In this document: positions 53,890 through 62,385 of the stretch, piece by piece
Numbering within the stretch: the stretch's first letter is position 1
Layout: each line of letters starts with the position of its first letter
NCBI RefSeq assembly: GCF_042683745.1
Contig: NZ_JBHUJX010000036.1
Location: forward strand, 1-64,000
Origin: Pseudoneobacillus sp042683745
GTDB taxonomy: Bacteria; Bacillota; Bacilli; Bacillales; Cytobacillaceae
Direction: 5' to 3'
Length of the DNA stretch: 64,000 nt
The notes under the pieces: generated by a model
Told to the model about the DNA's origin: nothing
The model's database searches: none
Seen by the model: only the letters and a program-made list of their open reading frames with translations
Position numbers and translations under genes: made by a program

Positions 53890-55494
53890 CTAGTAACTTG
53901 CAATACTTCCATCTGTACGGTGCTCTGTTCCGCCTACTAGCACGCCTGTTTCAGGATTGCGAACAATAACTTGTCCTCTACCAAACCCGCCTGAGTCATG
54001 TGCAACAGTCATTTGATGCCCTTTTTGAACAAGCTGCTTTATAAGATGATTCGGGAAATGATGCTCCACTTCAATTTTATTTCCCTCCAGCCACTGCCAT
54101 CTTGGTGCATCCAATGCTGCTTGTGGATTTAATCCGAAGTCAATCATATTCATCGCTACCTGAACATGTCCCTGCGGCTGCATATATCCACCCATAACAC
54201 CGAACGGACCGACTGCTTCTTTCCCCTTAGTCAAAAATCCAGGAATAATCGTATGGAACGTCTTTTTCCCTGGCTGTAACGAATTTTCATGCGAAGAATC
54301 CAGTGAAAAATCATGTCCACGGTTTTGCAGGCCAATCCCTGTACCAGGAACAACAATCCCCGAACCAAAGCCCATATAATTACTTTGAATAAAGGAAACC
54401 ATATTTCCTTCTCCATCAGCCGTTGCTAAATATACCGTTCCACCCTTTGGAAGTGTTCCAGGTACCGGCAAACGAGCCTCATCCGTGAATTGGTCACGAC
54501 ACTCCTGACCGTATTTCTCTGACAATAAATCTTCCACCCTTGTCTTCATCAACTTCGAGTCCGTAATATATTCCTTTCCATCCGTAAACGCCTGTTTCAT
54601 CGCTTCCAATTGGAGATGGACCGTCTGAACATCCTCACGGTGACTAAAGCGATCATTTTTCAATATATTCAACGCCATAAGAGCAACCAAACCTTGACCA
54701 TTCGGCGGAATCTCCCACACATCATAGCCCTTATAGTGAACCGAAATCGGATCGACCCACTCCGCTTGATAAGCTTCAAGATCTTCCTTTTTTAAAAATC
54801 CGCCAGCCGACGCAGAAGCCTTCACTATTTTTTCCGCAAGGTTGCCACGATAGAAGCTTTCCGCATTCGTTTCCGCGATTTCTGCTAACGTATTTGCATG
54901 GTCCTCCGAACTCCACATCTCGCCAACCTCTGGTACCTTTCCATTCGGTGCAAACACACGGAACCACTCTTCATACTCTGGACCTTGTAATCGCTGTTTA
55001 TAAATTTCAAACGCACGCTTCCAATACTTCGCAAGAATCGGTGAAAGTGGGAATCCGCCCCTTGCGTAATCAATCGCTGGCTTTAATACTTTCGTTAACG
55101 GAAGACGTCCGAAGCGACTAGACAAGGTTGCCCAGGCCGAAGGAACACCTGGAACTGTTACAGGTATCCAGCCATGTACAGGCATTTTCTCATGCCCCAG
55201 CTGCTTTACTTTTTCAATCGAGATGTCCATCGGAGCAGGACCGCTTCCGTTTAACCCATAAAGCTGATCCTTCACCCAAACGAGGGCAAAAGCATCGCCG
55301 CCAATTCCATTGGAGGTTGGCTCTACAACCGTTAAACAAGCCGCTGTAGCGATGGCAGCATCGATGGCATTTCCACCCTTCTTAAGTATATCTAGACCAG
55401 CCTGAGCCGCTAGAGGCTGCGAGGTAGCGACCATTCCGTTTCGCGATATTGTCGCCATTCTCTGTGAGGCATATGGATAGTTATGGTATGTCAT
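53890..55494 (-). CDS. Gamma-glutamyltransferase family protein (YwrD-like)
   Basis: The 534-residue Ntn-hydrolase precursor has the N-terminal large-subunit motif GNAIDAAIATAACLTVVEPTSNGIGGDAFALVW, a putative autoprocessing Thr in GGTVYLATADGEGNMVSFIQSNY, and the C-terminal GVMGGYMQPQGHVQVAMNMI and PRWQWLEGN. No signal peptide is seen, so it is a cytoplasmic YwrD-type enzyme rather than secreted Ggt. It would transfer or hydrolyse gamma-glutamyl groups. Pcp follows in the same apparent operon. Confidence 0.9.
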   Translation of the reverse strand: MTYHNYPYASQRMATISRNGMVATSQPLAAQAGLDILKKGGNAIDAAIATAACLTVVEPTSNGIGGDAFALVWVKDQLYGLNGSGPAPMDISIEKVKQLGHEKMPVHGWIPVTVPGVPSAWATLSSRFGRLPLTKVLKPAIDYARGGFPLSPILAKYWKRAFEIYKQRLQGPEYEEWFRVFAPNGKVPEVGEMWSSEDHANTLAEIAETNAESFYRGNLAEKIVKASASAGGFLKKEDLEAYQAEWVDPISVHYKGYDVWEIPPNGQGLVALMALNILKNDRFSHREDVQTVHLQLEAMKQAFTDGKEYITDSKLMKTRVEDLLSEKYGQECRDQFTDEARLPVPGTLPKGGTVYLATADGEGNMVSFIQSNYMGFGSGIVVPGTGIGLQNRGHDFSLDSSHENSLQPGKKTFHTIIPGFLTKGKEAVGPFGVMGGYMQPQGHVQVAMNMIDFGLNPQAALDAPRWQWLEGNKIEVEHHFPNHLIKQLVQKGHQMTVAHDSGGFGRGQVIVRNPETGVLVGGTEHRTDGSIASY

Positions 55495-55607
55495 ATAAAT
55501 CCCCTTTCATTTTCTTCGTCTTGCGAAATATTATACCAAGCTAGCAAAGATTTGTCGAAAGATTTTGAATAGGGGAAATGTGTAGAGTTTTCCTATAAAA
55601 GCAAAAA

Positions 55608-55634
55608 AAAGCAAGTACACATGGGTACTTACTC
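55608..55634 (-). terminator. Terminator of spoIIQ
   Basis: Minus-strand stem AAGTACCC/TGTACTT region followed by GCTTTTTTT, 25 bp past the spoIIQ stop. Confidence 0.7.
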
Positions 55635-55658
55635 TTTGTATTCACTGTTTCGAATATA

Positions 55659-56534
55659 TTAAGATGGGTTTGTCGTTGAATCTGTAGATTCTTCTTTTTC
55701 TTTGGATGGATCTTCAGAAGTTTCGCCGTCCTGATCTTTATTTTTATCAGTTTCAGCGCCTTCTTCTGCTTTGTCTGACTCATCAGCAGATTCTTCTTTT
55801 TTCGATTCATCTGTTGCTTTGTCTTCCGCAGGCTTCTCTTCCTGTAAAGTACTTACCGGCTTATTGAAATAAGCATTTGGATTTACAGGTTTATTATCTT
55901 TACGGATTTCAAAGTGTACATGTACTCCAGCCTCTTCATTGTACAAGCTTTGCCCAGCCTTAGCAATGGCTTGTCCTTGTTTTACTTGAGCGCCAACCTC
56001 AACGGCAAAATCCTTAACCGATGAATATTGTGTCACTACATTTTTGTCATGTTCAATGGTAATGACATTTCCAAGAAGGGTATCTTCTTGAATATTTGTG
56101 ACAGTACCACTAAGTGCTGCTACGACGTCAAATGTTTCACCATTTTCCATCGTAATATCGATACCAGTGTTCGGACGGAACGAGTTGTTGTAAGATATTA
56201 ATGCAGCTTCTTGCGCTTCAGGCTTAGCATCTGCATCGTAGAATTCTTTTTGAATCACAACTGTTGCCGGATCATTCACAGGCCAACCGATATTTTCTAA
56301 CTTGCTGTTTACTTCGATTGCTGGCTGATTGTATTTTTTACCTGCAATGTCCGTAGCATTATAGTCGTAATCTTTGTCTTTAGCAGCATTATTGCTACTC
56401 GTTTGGTACCAAAGGACCGCTGTTAAAATAATGGCTGCACTTGCAATATAAATGGCTGGAAATACCCAACGCTTTTTGATAAAGCGTTTCATGCTGGAGT
56501 CTTGAGAAGATCGTTTAGTTTCTTCCTCTCTCAT
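55659..56534 (-). CDS. spoIIQ: Forespore engulfment protein SpoIIQ
   Basis: About 291 residues. The cytoplasmic N-terminus is followed by a single membrane helix (WVFPAIYIASAAIILTAVLWY). A LytM/M23-like domain (about 90-215) has an intact HVHF motif in AGVHVHFEIRKDNKPVNP, but the first zinc-ligand His is replaced (FRPNTGIDI). The enzyme is therefore degenerate, as in B. subtilis SpoIIQ. The long acidic tail (EEKPAEDKATDESKKEE...) is much longer than in B. subtilis. It pairs with SpoIIIAH across the septum. Start ATG 56534 fits TGAGGTG; two codons upstream are possible. Confidence 0.93.
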   Translation of the reverse strand: MREEETKRSSQDSSMKRFIKKRWVFPAIYIASAAIILTAVLWYQTSSNNAAKDKDYDYNATDIAGKKYNQPAIEVNSKLENIGWPVNDPATVVIQKEFYDADAKPEAQEAALISYNNSFRPNTGIDITMENGETFDVVAALSGTVTNIQEDTLLGNVITIEHDKNVVTQYSSVKDFAVEVGAQVKQGQAIAKAGQSLYNEEAGVHVHFEIRKDNKPVNPNAYFNKPVSTLQEEKPAEDKATDESKKEESADESDKAEEGAETDKNKDQDGETSEDPSKEKEESTDSTTNPS

Positions 56535-56670
56535 TTTCATCACCTCAGCAATCAGTCTTAACGCATTTTGGTGATTATATACAATGTTCTAAAAATTTTT
56601 TTTAGACTTATTTTTCGACAAAGAGAAGTCTTTTATGCATGATTTGAATAATTACTTTGGAGGGATTTTT

Positions 56671-57072
56671 TTGAAGTTATTGAGAAAGGGTTTATGGATA
56701 TTACCGATTTTTTATATGGCGATGGTTTGGATCATGTCGAGCCTGCCCGATAACACATTTGTTGAGCTGCCAGACTCAAAAACCGATCGAATGATTAAAG
56801 AATCGCTACATTTAGTCGAATTCGCCATTCTTTATCTTTTATTCGTGTTAGCGGCATTTTTCAATAGAAGGTTGACACCAGCGATAAATCTTTCATTTGC
56901 GGTCATTGCGGGGCTATACGGAATCACCGACGAAATCCATCAATCCTTCGTCCCAGCCCGTTCCGCCACCCTCATCGACGTCATAAAAGACCTCACCGGC
57001 GTCGCCATCGCCTACTACATCATAAAAAAGAACATTCGCACACTTCACCGCATTAACGTGTCGGGGGACTGA
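56671..57072 (+). CDS. VanZ-family membrane protein
   Basis: About 133 residues, with four membrane segments and the VanZ signature (KESLHLVEFAILYLLF, YGITDEIHQSFVPARSATLIDVIKDLTGVAIAYY). VanZ-family proteins affect teicoplanin or other envelope-drug resistance in some species; here the role is unknown. TTG 56671 after GGAGGG is preferred over ATG 56635, which has no ribosome site. The last codons (CGCATTAACGTGTCGGGGGACTGA) are REP sequence, so the palindrome supplies the stop codon and a short new C-terminus. Confidence 0.85.
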   Translation: MKLLRKGLWILPIFYMAMVWIMSSLPDNTFVELPDSKTDRMIKESLHLVEFAILYLLFVLAAFFNRRLTPAINLSFAVIAGLYGITDEIHQSFVPARSATLIDVIKDLTGVAIAYYIIKKNIRTLHRINVSGD

Positions 57073-57095
57073 CCCCCATTCCTTTAAAGCACTAA
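57046..57095 (+). repeat. Single REP palindrome (locus 7), overlapping VanZ stop
   Basis: CGGGGGACTGACCCCC flanked by CGCATTAACGTG and CCTTTAAAGCAC between convergent VanZ and spoIID genes. Confidence 0.9.
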
Positions 57096-57101
57096 ACTAG
57101 T

Positions 57102-58136
57102 TTATTTTTTAGCGGTGATGGTGTTGAGGTGCTGGTCTGCTGTTTGGATGTTAACGCCTTGGTAGTAGTATTTAACGATTTGTTCATAGTTTTTTCCTTC
57201 TTTGGCCATTCCGTTGGCGCCGTATTGGCTCATGCCGACGCCGTGTCCATAGCCTTTTGTATTAATCACAATATGGTTGCCTTTTCTTACCCACGAGAAG
57301 TCTGATGATTTTAAATCTAATTTATCCCGTATATCCCTACCACTCAACGTCTTGCCATCAAATTTTACTTTTGCTACCCGATTACCTTCTGTTTTTTCAA
57401 TAATTTGACCAATTTGTTCACTTCCATTTAATTTAACTCCAAGCTTTTGCTCAAAATCTGCGATGGTCATGACTACTTGATCTGTAAATTTCGGTGACTC
57501 CTCCACATCCCAAGGACTTTTCACACTTCGTAAATATGGAAAGGCATTCTGCCAGTAATCCTCAGAGTTTTCTGTATAGCCATTGCTTGTCGAGAAGAAA
57601 GTCGTAAAGATAGGTGACCCTTCATAAGTTAATATTTGTCCTTTTGTCGCAAGCACTGCCTCTTGGATTTTTTTTAACTTCCAACTATAATCTAATTTCC
57701 AATCTTGCTTCAACTCTTCATCATCTCTAAAAACTTGATGGTTCACCGAATCGGTTACATCTGCACCCTCTGGCACCCCGATTTTTTCAGCACTCATCAT
57801 TTGTTTAACAATATACGTTCTTGCTGTTAATGCTTGAGCCTTTAACGCCTCTAATTCAAAATCAGCTGGCATTTCTGCAGCGACAACGCCAACCACATAA
57901 CGTTCCAAAGGAAGATTCTCAATATGTTTTTTTGACATTCGATACACAGCAACTTCTATCGCAGAATCAAGCTGACTTGCATCTACTGTCACTGCTTTAT
58001 GCCTCTGGGAGCTTAAACCTTCTCCTAACTTCCCACTCGCCTTATCCGAAAACGGTAAAACAAGTAATGCTGGAATCAATAAAGTGATCGTAAATAGAAT
58101 TGCAGTTAGTACGACGAAAGGTTTGATGTTTTTCAT
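57102..58136 (-). CDS. spoIID: Stage II sporulation protein D (lytic transglycosylase)
   Basis: The 344-residue protein has an N-terminal membrane anchor (FVVLTAILFTITLLIPALLVL) and the SpoIID domain with LPLERYVVGVVAAEMPADFELEALKAQ (catalytic Glu) and GYGHGVGMSQYGANGMAKEG near the C-terminus. It digests glycan strands at the septum during engulfment with SpoIIM/SpoIIP. The place after murAA matches B. subtilis. Length is typical. Confidence 0.96.
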   Translation of the reverse strand: MKNIKPFVVLTAILFTITLLIPALLVLPFSDKASGKLGEGLSSQRHKAVTVDASQLDSAIEVAVYRMSKKHIENLPLERYVVGVVAAEMPADFELEALKAQALTARTYIVKQMMSAEKIGVPEGADVTDSVNHQVFRDDEELKQDWKLDYSWKLKKIQEAVLATKGQILTYEGSPIFTTFFSTSNGYTENSEDYWQNAFPYLRSVKSPWDVEESPKFTDQVVMTIADFEQKLGVKLNGSEQIGQIIEKTEGNRVAKVKFDGKTLSGRDIRDKLDLKSSDFSWVRKGNHIVINTKGYGHGVGMSQYGANGMAKEGKNYEQIVKYYYQGVNIQTADQHLNTITAKK

Positions 58137-58245
58137 GAATTCGATCCTCCATTAGAAGTATTAACAAGCACAAATAGGCTAGTTCTCTACACATTCTTAT
58201 GGAGAAGGACAAGCATTTATGACAGATTTATTTATTAAATTAATT

Positions 58246-58340
58246 ACGCTTTAACACTTTAAAGTTCTGGGGGACTGACCCCCACCGCTTTAACGCATTA
58301 ACGTCCTGGGGGTCAGTCCCCCGGCACTTTAAAGCACTAA
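58246..58340. repeat. REP palindrome pair (locus 8), inverted
   Basis: ACTGA-type then TCAGT-type palindrome (opposite order to the other pairs), with CGCTTTAACGCATTAACGTC between, 6-110 bp past the spoIID start region. Confidence 0.9.
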
Positions 58341-58343
58341 AAC

Positions 58344-58371
58344 AAAAAAGCTCTACCATTATGGCAGAGCT
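58344..58371 (-). terminator. Terminator of murAA
   Basis: Minus-strand stem AGCTCTGCCAT/ATGGTAGAGCT followed by six T's. Confidence 0.92.
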
Positions 58372-58379
58372 CCGTTTTG

Positions 58380-59690
58380 TTATGCATTTAGATCAGATAT
58401 AATTTTTTCGTCCATTTCAATGGCTTCGATGTCTTTTACGCGTTCGATGTCTGCCCCTAGTCCCGCTAGTTTTTGATGGAAGTTCACATATCCGCGATCT
58501 AAGTGTTTTAATTCTGTCACGCGTGTAACTCCTTCGGCTACTAGGCCTGTCAATACTAAGGCTGCTGCTGCACGAAGGTCTGTTGCCGACACTTCTGCCC
58601 CTTGAAGGTCAGATGGTCCTGATAAAATCACAGAACGACCTTCAATTTTAATATCCGCATTCATACGACGGAATTCTTCTACATGCATGAAGCGATTTTC
58701 AAATACCGTTTCTGTTATCATACTTGTGCCTTGTGCACGAAGTAACAAAGCCATCATTTGTGATTGCATATCTGTTGGGAATCCAGGGTGAGGCATGGTT
58801 TTAATATCAACCGCCTTTAACTTTTCAGGTCCAATAACTCGTACCCCATCCTCTTCCTCAATAATCATAACGCCCATTTCTTCCATTTTGGCAATCAATG
58901 AAGAAAGATGCTCTGGAACGGCTCCTTGAACCAAAACATTCCCTTGTGTAAGCGCAGCCGCTACCATAAAGGTTCCTGCCTCAATACGATCTGGAATAAT
59001 GCTATGCTCTACACCATACATACGATCGACGCCTTCGATACGAATCGTTCCCGTACCAGCTCCACGAACATTTGCACCCATTGCATTTAAAAAATTCGCC
59101 AGGTCAACGATTTCAGGTTCTTTTGCCACGTTTTCAAGGACGGTTGTACCTTTTGCTAAAGTTGCCGCCATCATAATATTTTCGGTCGCACCTACACTAG
59201 GAAAATCCAAATAAATCTTTGCTCCGTGTAAACGACCGTTTGGTGCTTCTGCTTCAATAAACCCGTTCCCAACCTTCACCGTAGCACCCATCGCTTCAAA
59301 GCCTTTTAAGTGCTGGTCAATTGGGCGTGATCCAATGGCACAGCCACCAGGCAAAGCAACACGCGCACGTCCATTTCTCGCTAATAAAGAACCCATTACT
59401 AAGACAGAAGCTCTCATTTTACGTACATATTCAAACGGTGCTTCTACTTTTAATTCTCTGGATGCATCTACAACAACTTGATTATTTTTAAACTCCACTT
59501 CGGCGTTTAGATATCTTAATACTTCATTGATCGTATATACATCGGAGAGAGTCGGCACATCTTTAATTATGCTCTTCCCTTCACTTGCTAATAATGTTGC
59601 AGCGATCACAGGTAAAACGGCATTTTTTGCTCCTTCTACTTTGACGGTACCGTTTAAACGCTGTCCGCCACGGACAATGATTTTTTCCAA
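58380..59690 (-). CDS. murAA: UDP-N-acetylglucosamine 1-carboxyvinyltransferase MurAA
   Basis: The 436-residue EPSP-synthase-fold enzyme reads MEKIIVRGGQRLNGTVKVEGAKNAVLPVIAATLL, with catalytic Cys in ALPGGCAIGSRPIDQHLKGFEAMGA, then FPSVGATENIMMAA and FPTDMQSQMMALL. It makes the first committed peptidoglycan precursor from UDP-GlcNAc and phosphoenolpyruvate, and Cys is the fosfomycin target. The place between ywmB and spoIID marks it as the main (MurAA) copy. Confidence 0.97.
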   Translation of the reverse strand: MEKIIVRGGQRLNGTVKVEGAKNAVLPVIAATLLASEGKSIIKDVPTLSDVYTINEVLRYLNAEVEFKNNQVVVDASRELKVEAPFEYVRKMRASVLVMGSLLARNGRARVALPGGCAIGSRPIDQHLKGFEAMGATVKVGNGFIEAEAPNGRLHGAKIYLDFPSVGATENIMMAATLAKGTTVLENVAKEPEIVDLANFLNAMGANVRGAGTGTIRIEGVDRMYGVEHSIIPDRIEAGTFMVAAALTQGNVLVQGAVPEHLSSLIAKMEEMGVMIIEEEDGVRVIGPEKLKAVDIKTMPHPGFPTDMQSQMMALLLRAQGTSMITETVFENRFMHVEEFRRMNADIKIEGRSVILSGPSDLQGAEVSATDLRAAAALVLTGLVAEGVTRVTELKHLDRGYVNFHQKLAGLGADIERVKDIEAIEMDEKIISDLNA

Positions 59691-59722
59691 GTGTATTCCC
59701 CTCCGCGTCCAATTTCTCTATA

Positions 59723-60487
59723 TTAATATTCAATCGTGATGATGGGTGTGCCAACTACAAGGGTAGTCTTTGCGCCCAATCCATTCGATCTAATCGCTAA
59801 TTGTAAATTCATATCATCATGTTTCGTTTGTAGTTTTTCAGCAAAAAGGTTTGATGAGGCCGAAATGGAGACAAACGCTGATTCATGAAGTGATTCAATT
59901 TCTTTAGCATTAAAGGCTTCAAGCCAATTATTTACTGTTTCAGATAAAGTCAAAGACGAATCAATCTTATCACTGATATCCGCTTTCATACAAGAGAAAT
60001 TTGTGGGATTTCCACGAAATATGGCAGTTATTCGAGATATCCATTTTTCATGGAAAAAATCCTCTGTTTTTTGATTCCATTTTGTTCCTTTTACCTCATA
60101 TATGATATACGAATGAAGTTGATTATTTGTGAGGGTTGCCATCATTTTAATGGTTTCTTTATAAGCGTTGGAAGTTTTTGTGGTGGCAATCGCTTCCCAT
60201 TTATCGTTATTTTGATGAATAGACCAATCCCAATTCGGGAATTCTTTCATTAGCTTTGTTTGTAATTGAATGACTTCTTCTATTTTACTAAATGAGGTAA
60301 GATGCTCGCGGGAATGAATCATCCATTCTTGGATATCAACCTTTTCTTCTTCAAGAACCGATGCAATTGTCATCAATTCATTATGACCGCTTTCTCGATT
60401 GCTCGCTACAATCGACTGATTCCCAAATTGTAAAAAAACAAAACCAACAATCCCAATAATCGATAATAAAGTAACTATTCTATTCAT
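59723..60487 (-). CDS. ywmB: YwmB-family (TATA-box-like) secreted protein
   Basis: The 254-residue protein has an N-terminal membrane or signal segment (IVTLLSIIGIVGFVFLQFG), then an alpha/beta domain (LQTKLMKEFPNWDWSIHQNND, WNQKTEDFFHEKWISRITAIFRG). It fits the DUF1779/YwmB family, whose fold resembles a TATA-box-binding protein. It is encoded 32 bp upstream of murAA and likely cotranscribed. Function is unknown. Confidence 0.85.
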   Translation of the reverse strand: MNRIVTLLSIIGIVGFVFLQFGNQSIVASNRESGHNELMTIASVLEEEKVDIQEWMIHSREHLTSFSKIEEVIQLQTKLMKEFPNWDWSIHQNNDKWEAIATTKTSNAYKETIKMMATLTNNQLHSYIIYEVKGTKWNQKTEDFFHEKWISRITAIFRGNPTNFSCMKADISDKIDSSLTLSETVNNWLEAFNAKEIESLHESAFVSISASSNLFAEKLQTKHDDMNLQLAIRSNGLGAKTTLVVGTPIITIEY

Positions 60488-60579
60488 CTAAATATCCCCT
60501 CTCCTTACTACTCATTGTTTCCAACGAAAGAAAGAGCATACATGGGAAATCTCGTCACTTTTAGACAAACACTTTCACC

Positions 60580-60626
60580 CTTTAAAGCACTGGGGGTCAG
60601 TCCCCCGGTGATTTACCGCGTTAAAG
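60580..60626 (-). repeat. Single REP palindrome (locus 9) upstream of the RAYT gene
   Basis: TCAGT-type palindrome flanked by CTTTAAAGCACT and GTGATTTACCGCGTTAAAG, ending 177 bp before the RAYT start. Confidence 0.9.
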
Positions 60627-60802
60627 TCACAGGGCGAACTACTTTACTTTATGCACTTATACATCTTACTGAAATTGTTGGAAATAGGGAACATGTAACA
60701 AGTCCTATTTATTTTTGGAATTGAAAATTCCCCTATGAAAATAGAGGAATTTGGATGACTCTATAGAAATAAATACGTATCAAATTTTTAGGAGGTATTC
60801 CA

Positions 60803-61396
60803 TTGTCACGAAAGCATAGGATTTGGTTTCCTGGTGCAACCTATCATATTACCGCTCGTGGTAACAGAAAGGCGCTTATTTTCTTTGATGACCATGATCA
60901 TCAAAAATTTCTAACCATCGTGAAAGAAACTAAAGAAATATACCCCTTCGATCTTCACTCTTATTGCCTCATGAAAAATCATATTCATTTTCTCCTAGAA
61001 ACAGCGAACATTCCCATCACTGATATTATGAAAACCATCAATACTACCTACGCGATTTATTTAAATAAGCGGCACGAACTAAATGGTCATGTATTTCAAG
61101 GACGTTTTCATTCCGAATTAATTACTGATGCAAAATATTTCCTCAATACAAGCAGGTATATCCACCTAAATCCTTTAGAAGCAGAAATGGTGACAAACCT
61201 CCAAGATTATCATTGGAGCAGTCTCCCTTCTTTCTTCTCCTCAGCTAAAAATTCTTTAGTTTCTAAAGAAAAAATCTTATCCTTCTTCCCTGAACCACAA
61301 ATTGAAAATTATTTAAAATTTTTACATGCCCCAAACAAAAAAGCAGAATATATATTAGCCTCACTCAAAAGGGAGGAAACACTATGTTGGTCGTAA
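60803..61396 (+). CDS. REP-associated tyrosine transposase (RAYT, Y1 family)
   Basis: The 197-residue Y1_Tnp protein reads RKHRIWFPGATYHITARGNR, with the HUH metal site in LHSYCLMKNHIHFLLE and the C-terminal FLNTSRYIHLNPLEAEMVTNLQDYHWSSLPSFF with the catalytic Tyr in RYIHLNP. This is TnpA-REP/RAYT (COG1943), not IS200 proper. RAYTs nick single-stranded DNA at REP hairpins and are thought to spread them. REP copies lie 177 bp upstream and about 630 bp downstream. TTG start 60803 follows TAGGAGGT. It appears full-length and possibly active. Confidence 0.92.
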   Translation: MSRKHRIWFPGATYHITARGNRKALIFFDDHDHQKFLTIVKETKEIYPFDLHSYCLMKNHIHFLLETANIPITDIMKTINTTYAIYLNKRHELNGHVFQGRFHSELITDAKYFLNTSRYIHLNPLEAEMVTNLQDYHWSSLPSFFSSAKNSLVSKEKILSFFPEPQIENYLKFLHAPNKKAEYILASLKREETLCWS

Positions 61397-61419
61397 TTTT
61401 TTCCAGGAGTCTATTTCTA

Positions 61420-62011
61420 ATGAAAATGGCAAATCACTAATCGAATTTGCCCATATCATTGGCCATCATCAAGCAGAAAGAGCATTGGAAATTGCAGCGA
61501 CTGGTGGTCACCACATCCTCTTGTTTGGTCGTCCTGGGGTTGGCAGAAACCTTTCCTCCCATACACCACCACCCACATCTGAACATTAACTTGAGGGAAT
61601 TAGTCTTTATCAGTTAGCAGCAGTATCCAAACCACCTTTACATAGAACTCGTTAAGACAACCACACCATTCTCCTCTGCTGTTTCTCTTATTGGAGGAGG
61701 CTCAAGAAATTCCTTAGCCCATAATGGCATATTGTTTGTGGATGAAATGGCTGAATTTCCCGAAAAAAATTGTCTAGCTATAGCGCCTAGTCCCTCGAGG
61801 TCATAACAAGATCCCTAAAAGAAGGCAAAGAACACCCTCTTTTAGGGATCTCGTCTTATGCTTGTCGGTATGCCATGACCCATCATTTAAGTACGAGATC
61901 CCAAATGAAAATACTTCGAGTCGCACGAACCATCTCAGACCTGTCAAATCATGAAACCATCACACACGAAGCCCTTAAAGAAGCACTCTCCCTTAGACAA
62001 AACGAATTTTA
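61420..62011 (+). pseudogene. Decayed ComM/YifB Mg-chelatase-like gene
   Basis: Three blocks in changing frames match YifB/ComM. IIGHHQAERALEIAATGGHHILLFGRPGVGRN is the Walker A region with GRPGVGRN in place of GPPGTGKS (61460-61550). LIGGGSRNSLAHNGILFVDEMAEF is the sensor/Walker B region (about 61690-61760). The C-terminus is ILRVARTISDLSNHETITHEAL...LRQNEF (about 61910-62011). A fold-back element separates the second and third blocks and there are several stops. It is clearly dead. The RAYT lies at its 5' end, so REP mobility may have disrupted it. Confidence 0.8.
61772..61874 (-). repeat. Fold-back hairpin element, copy 5
   Basis: Reads on the minus strand CGACAAGCATAA...TTATGACCTCGAGGGACTAGGCGCT. 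The helix CATAA/TTATG replaces CAAATG/CATTTG, and the inner stem AGATCCCTAAAAG/CTTTTAGGGATCT is again different but paired. It is inserted in the ComM pseudogene. Confidence 0.82.
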
Positions 62012-62021
62012 AAAACTTTAC

Positions 62022-62110
62022 CACTTTAAAGCGCCGGGGGTCAGTCCCCCAGTAGTTTAATGCGTTAAAGTGCTGGGGGACTGACCCCCACTACGTTAGT
62101 GTGTTAAAGG
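62022..62110. repeat. REP palindrome pair (locus 10), inverted
   Basis: TCAGT-type then ACTGA-type palindrome with AGTAGTTTAATGCGTTAAAGTGC between. Its right end, GTGTTAAAG, holds the ywzB stop codon. Confidence 0.9.
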
Positions 62111-62337
62111 ATTAGGGGGAGTTGGCGGGACCATTGTAGGTAGTCTAGGAAGAAGTTGCTGACGATGGAGCCTAGGGCAATGGATAGTAGGATGTATAAG
62201 GCACGAGCTTGTAGAACTCGGTTTGGTTTGAGTAAACGGTCTAGTTTGATGGATTGTAATGCCCACCAAGACAGTCCAATAAAAATTAAATTAACGACGA
62301 TCCCAATTAATGCATCATATCCGAAAGAAGCCAGCAT
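62104..62337 (-). CDS. ywzB: DUF1146 small membrane protein (YwzB)
   Basis: The 77-residue protein has two membrane helices (LIGIVVNLIFIGLSWWALQSI, ALYILLSIALGSIVSNFFLDYL) joined by a basic loop (KLDRLLKPNRVLQARA), as in DUF1146/YwzB. It lies downstream of the nuo operon and near murAA, as in B. subtilis. Function is unknown. GGAGG precedes the ATG. The stop TAA lies in the REP flank, so the last residues (LPLIL) may be new. Confidence 0.87.
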   Translation of the reverse strand: MLASFGYDALIGIVVNLIFIGLSWWALQSIKLDRLLKPNRVLQARALYILLSIALGSIVSNFFLDYLQWSRQLPLIL

Positions 62338-62385
62338 AAATAAGTAACCTCCTATTTAAAAAATAACCCATTTATCCCACTCTTA

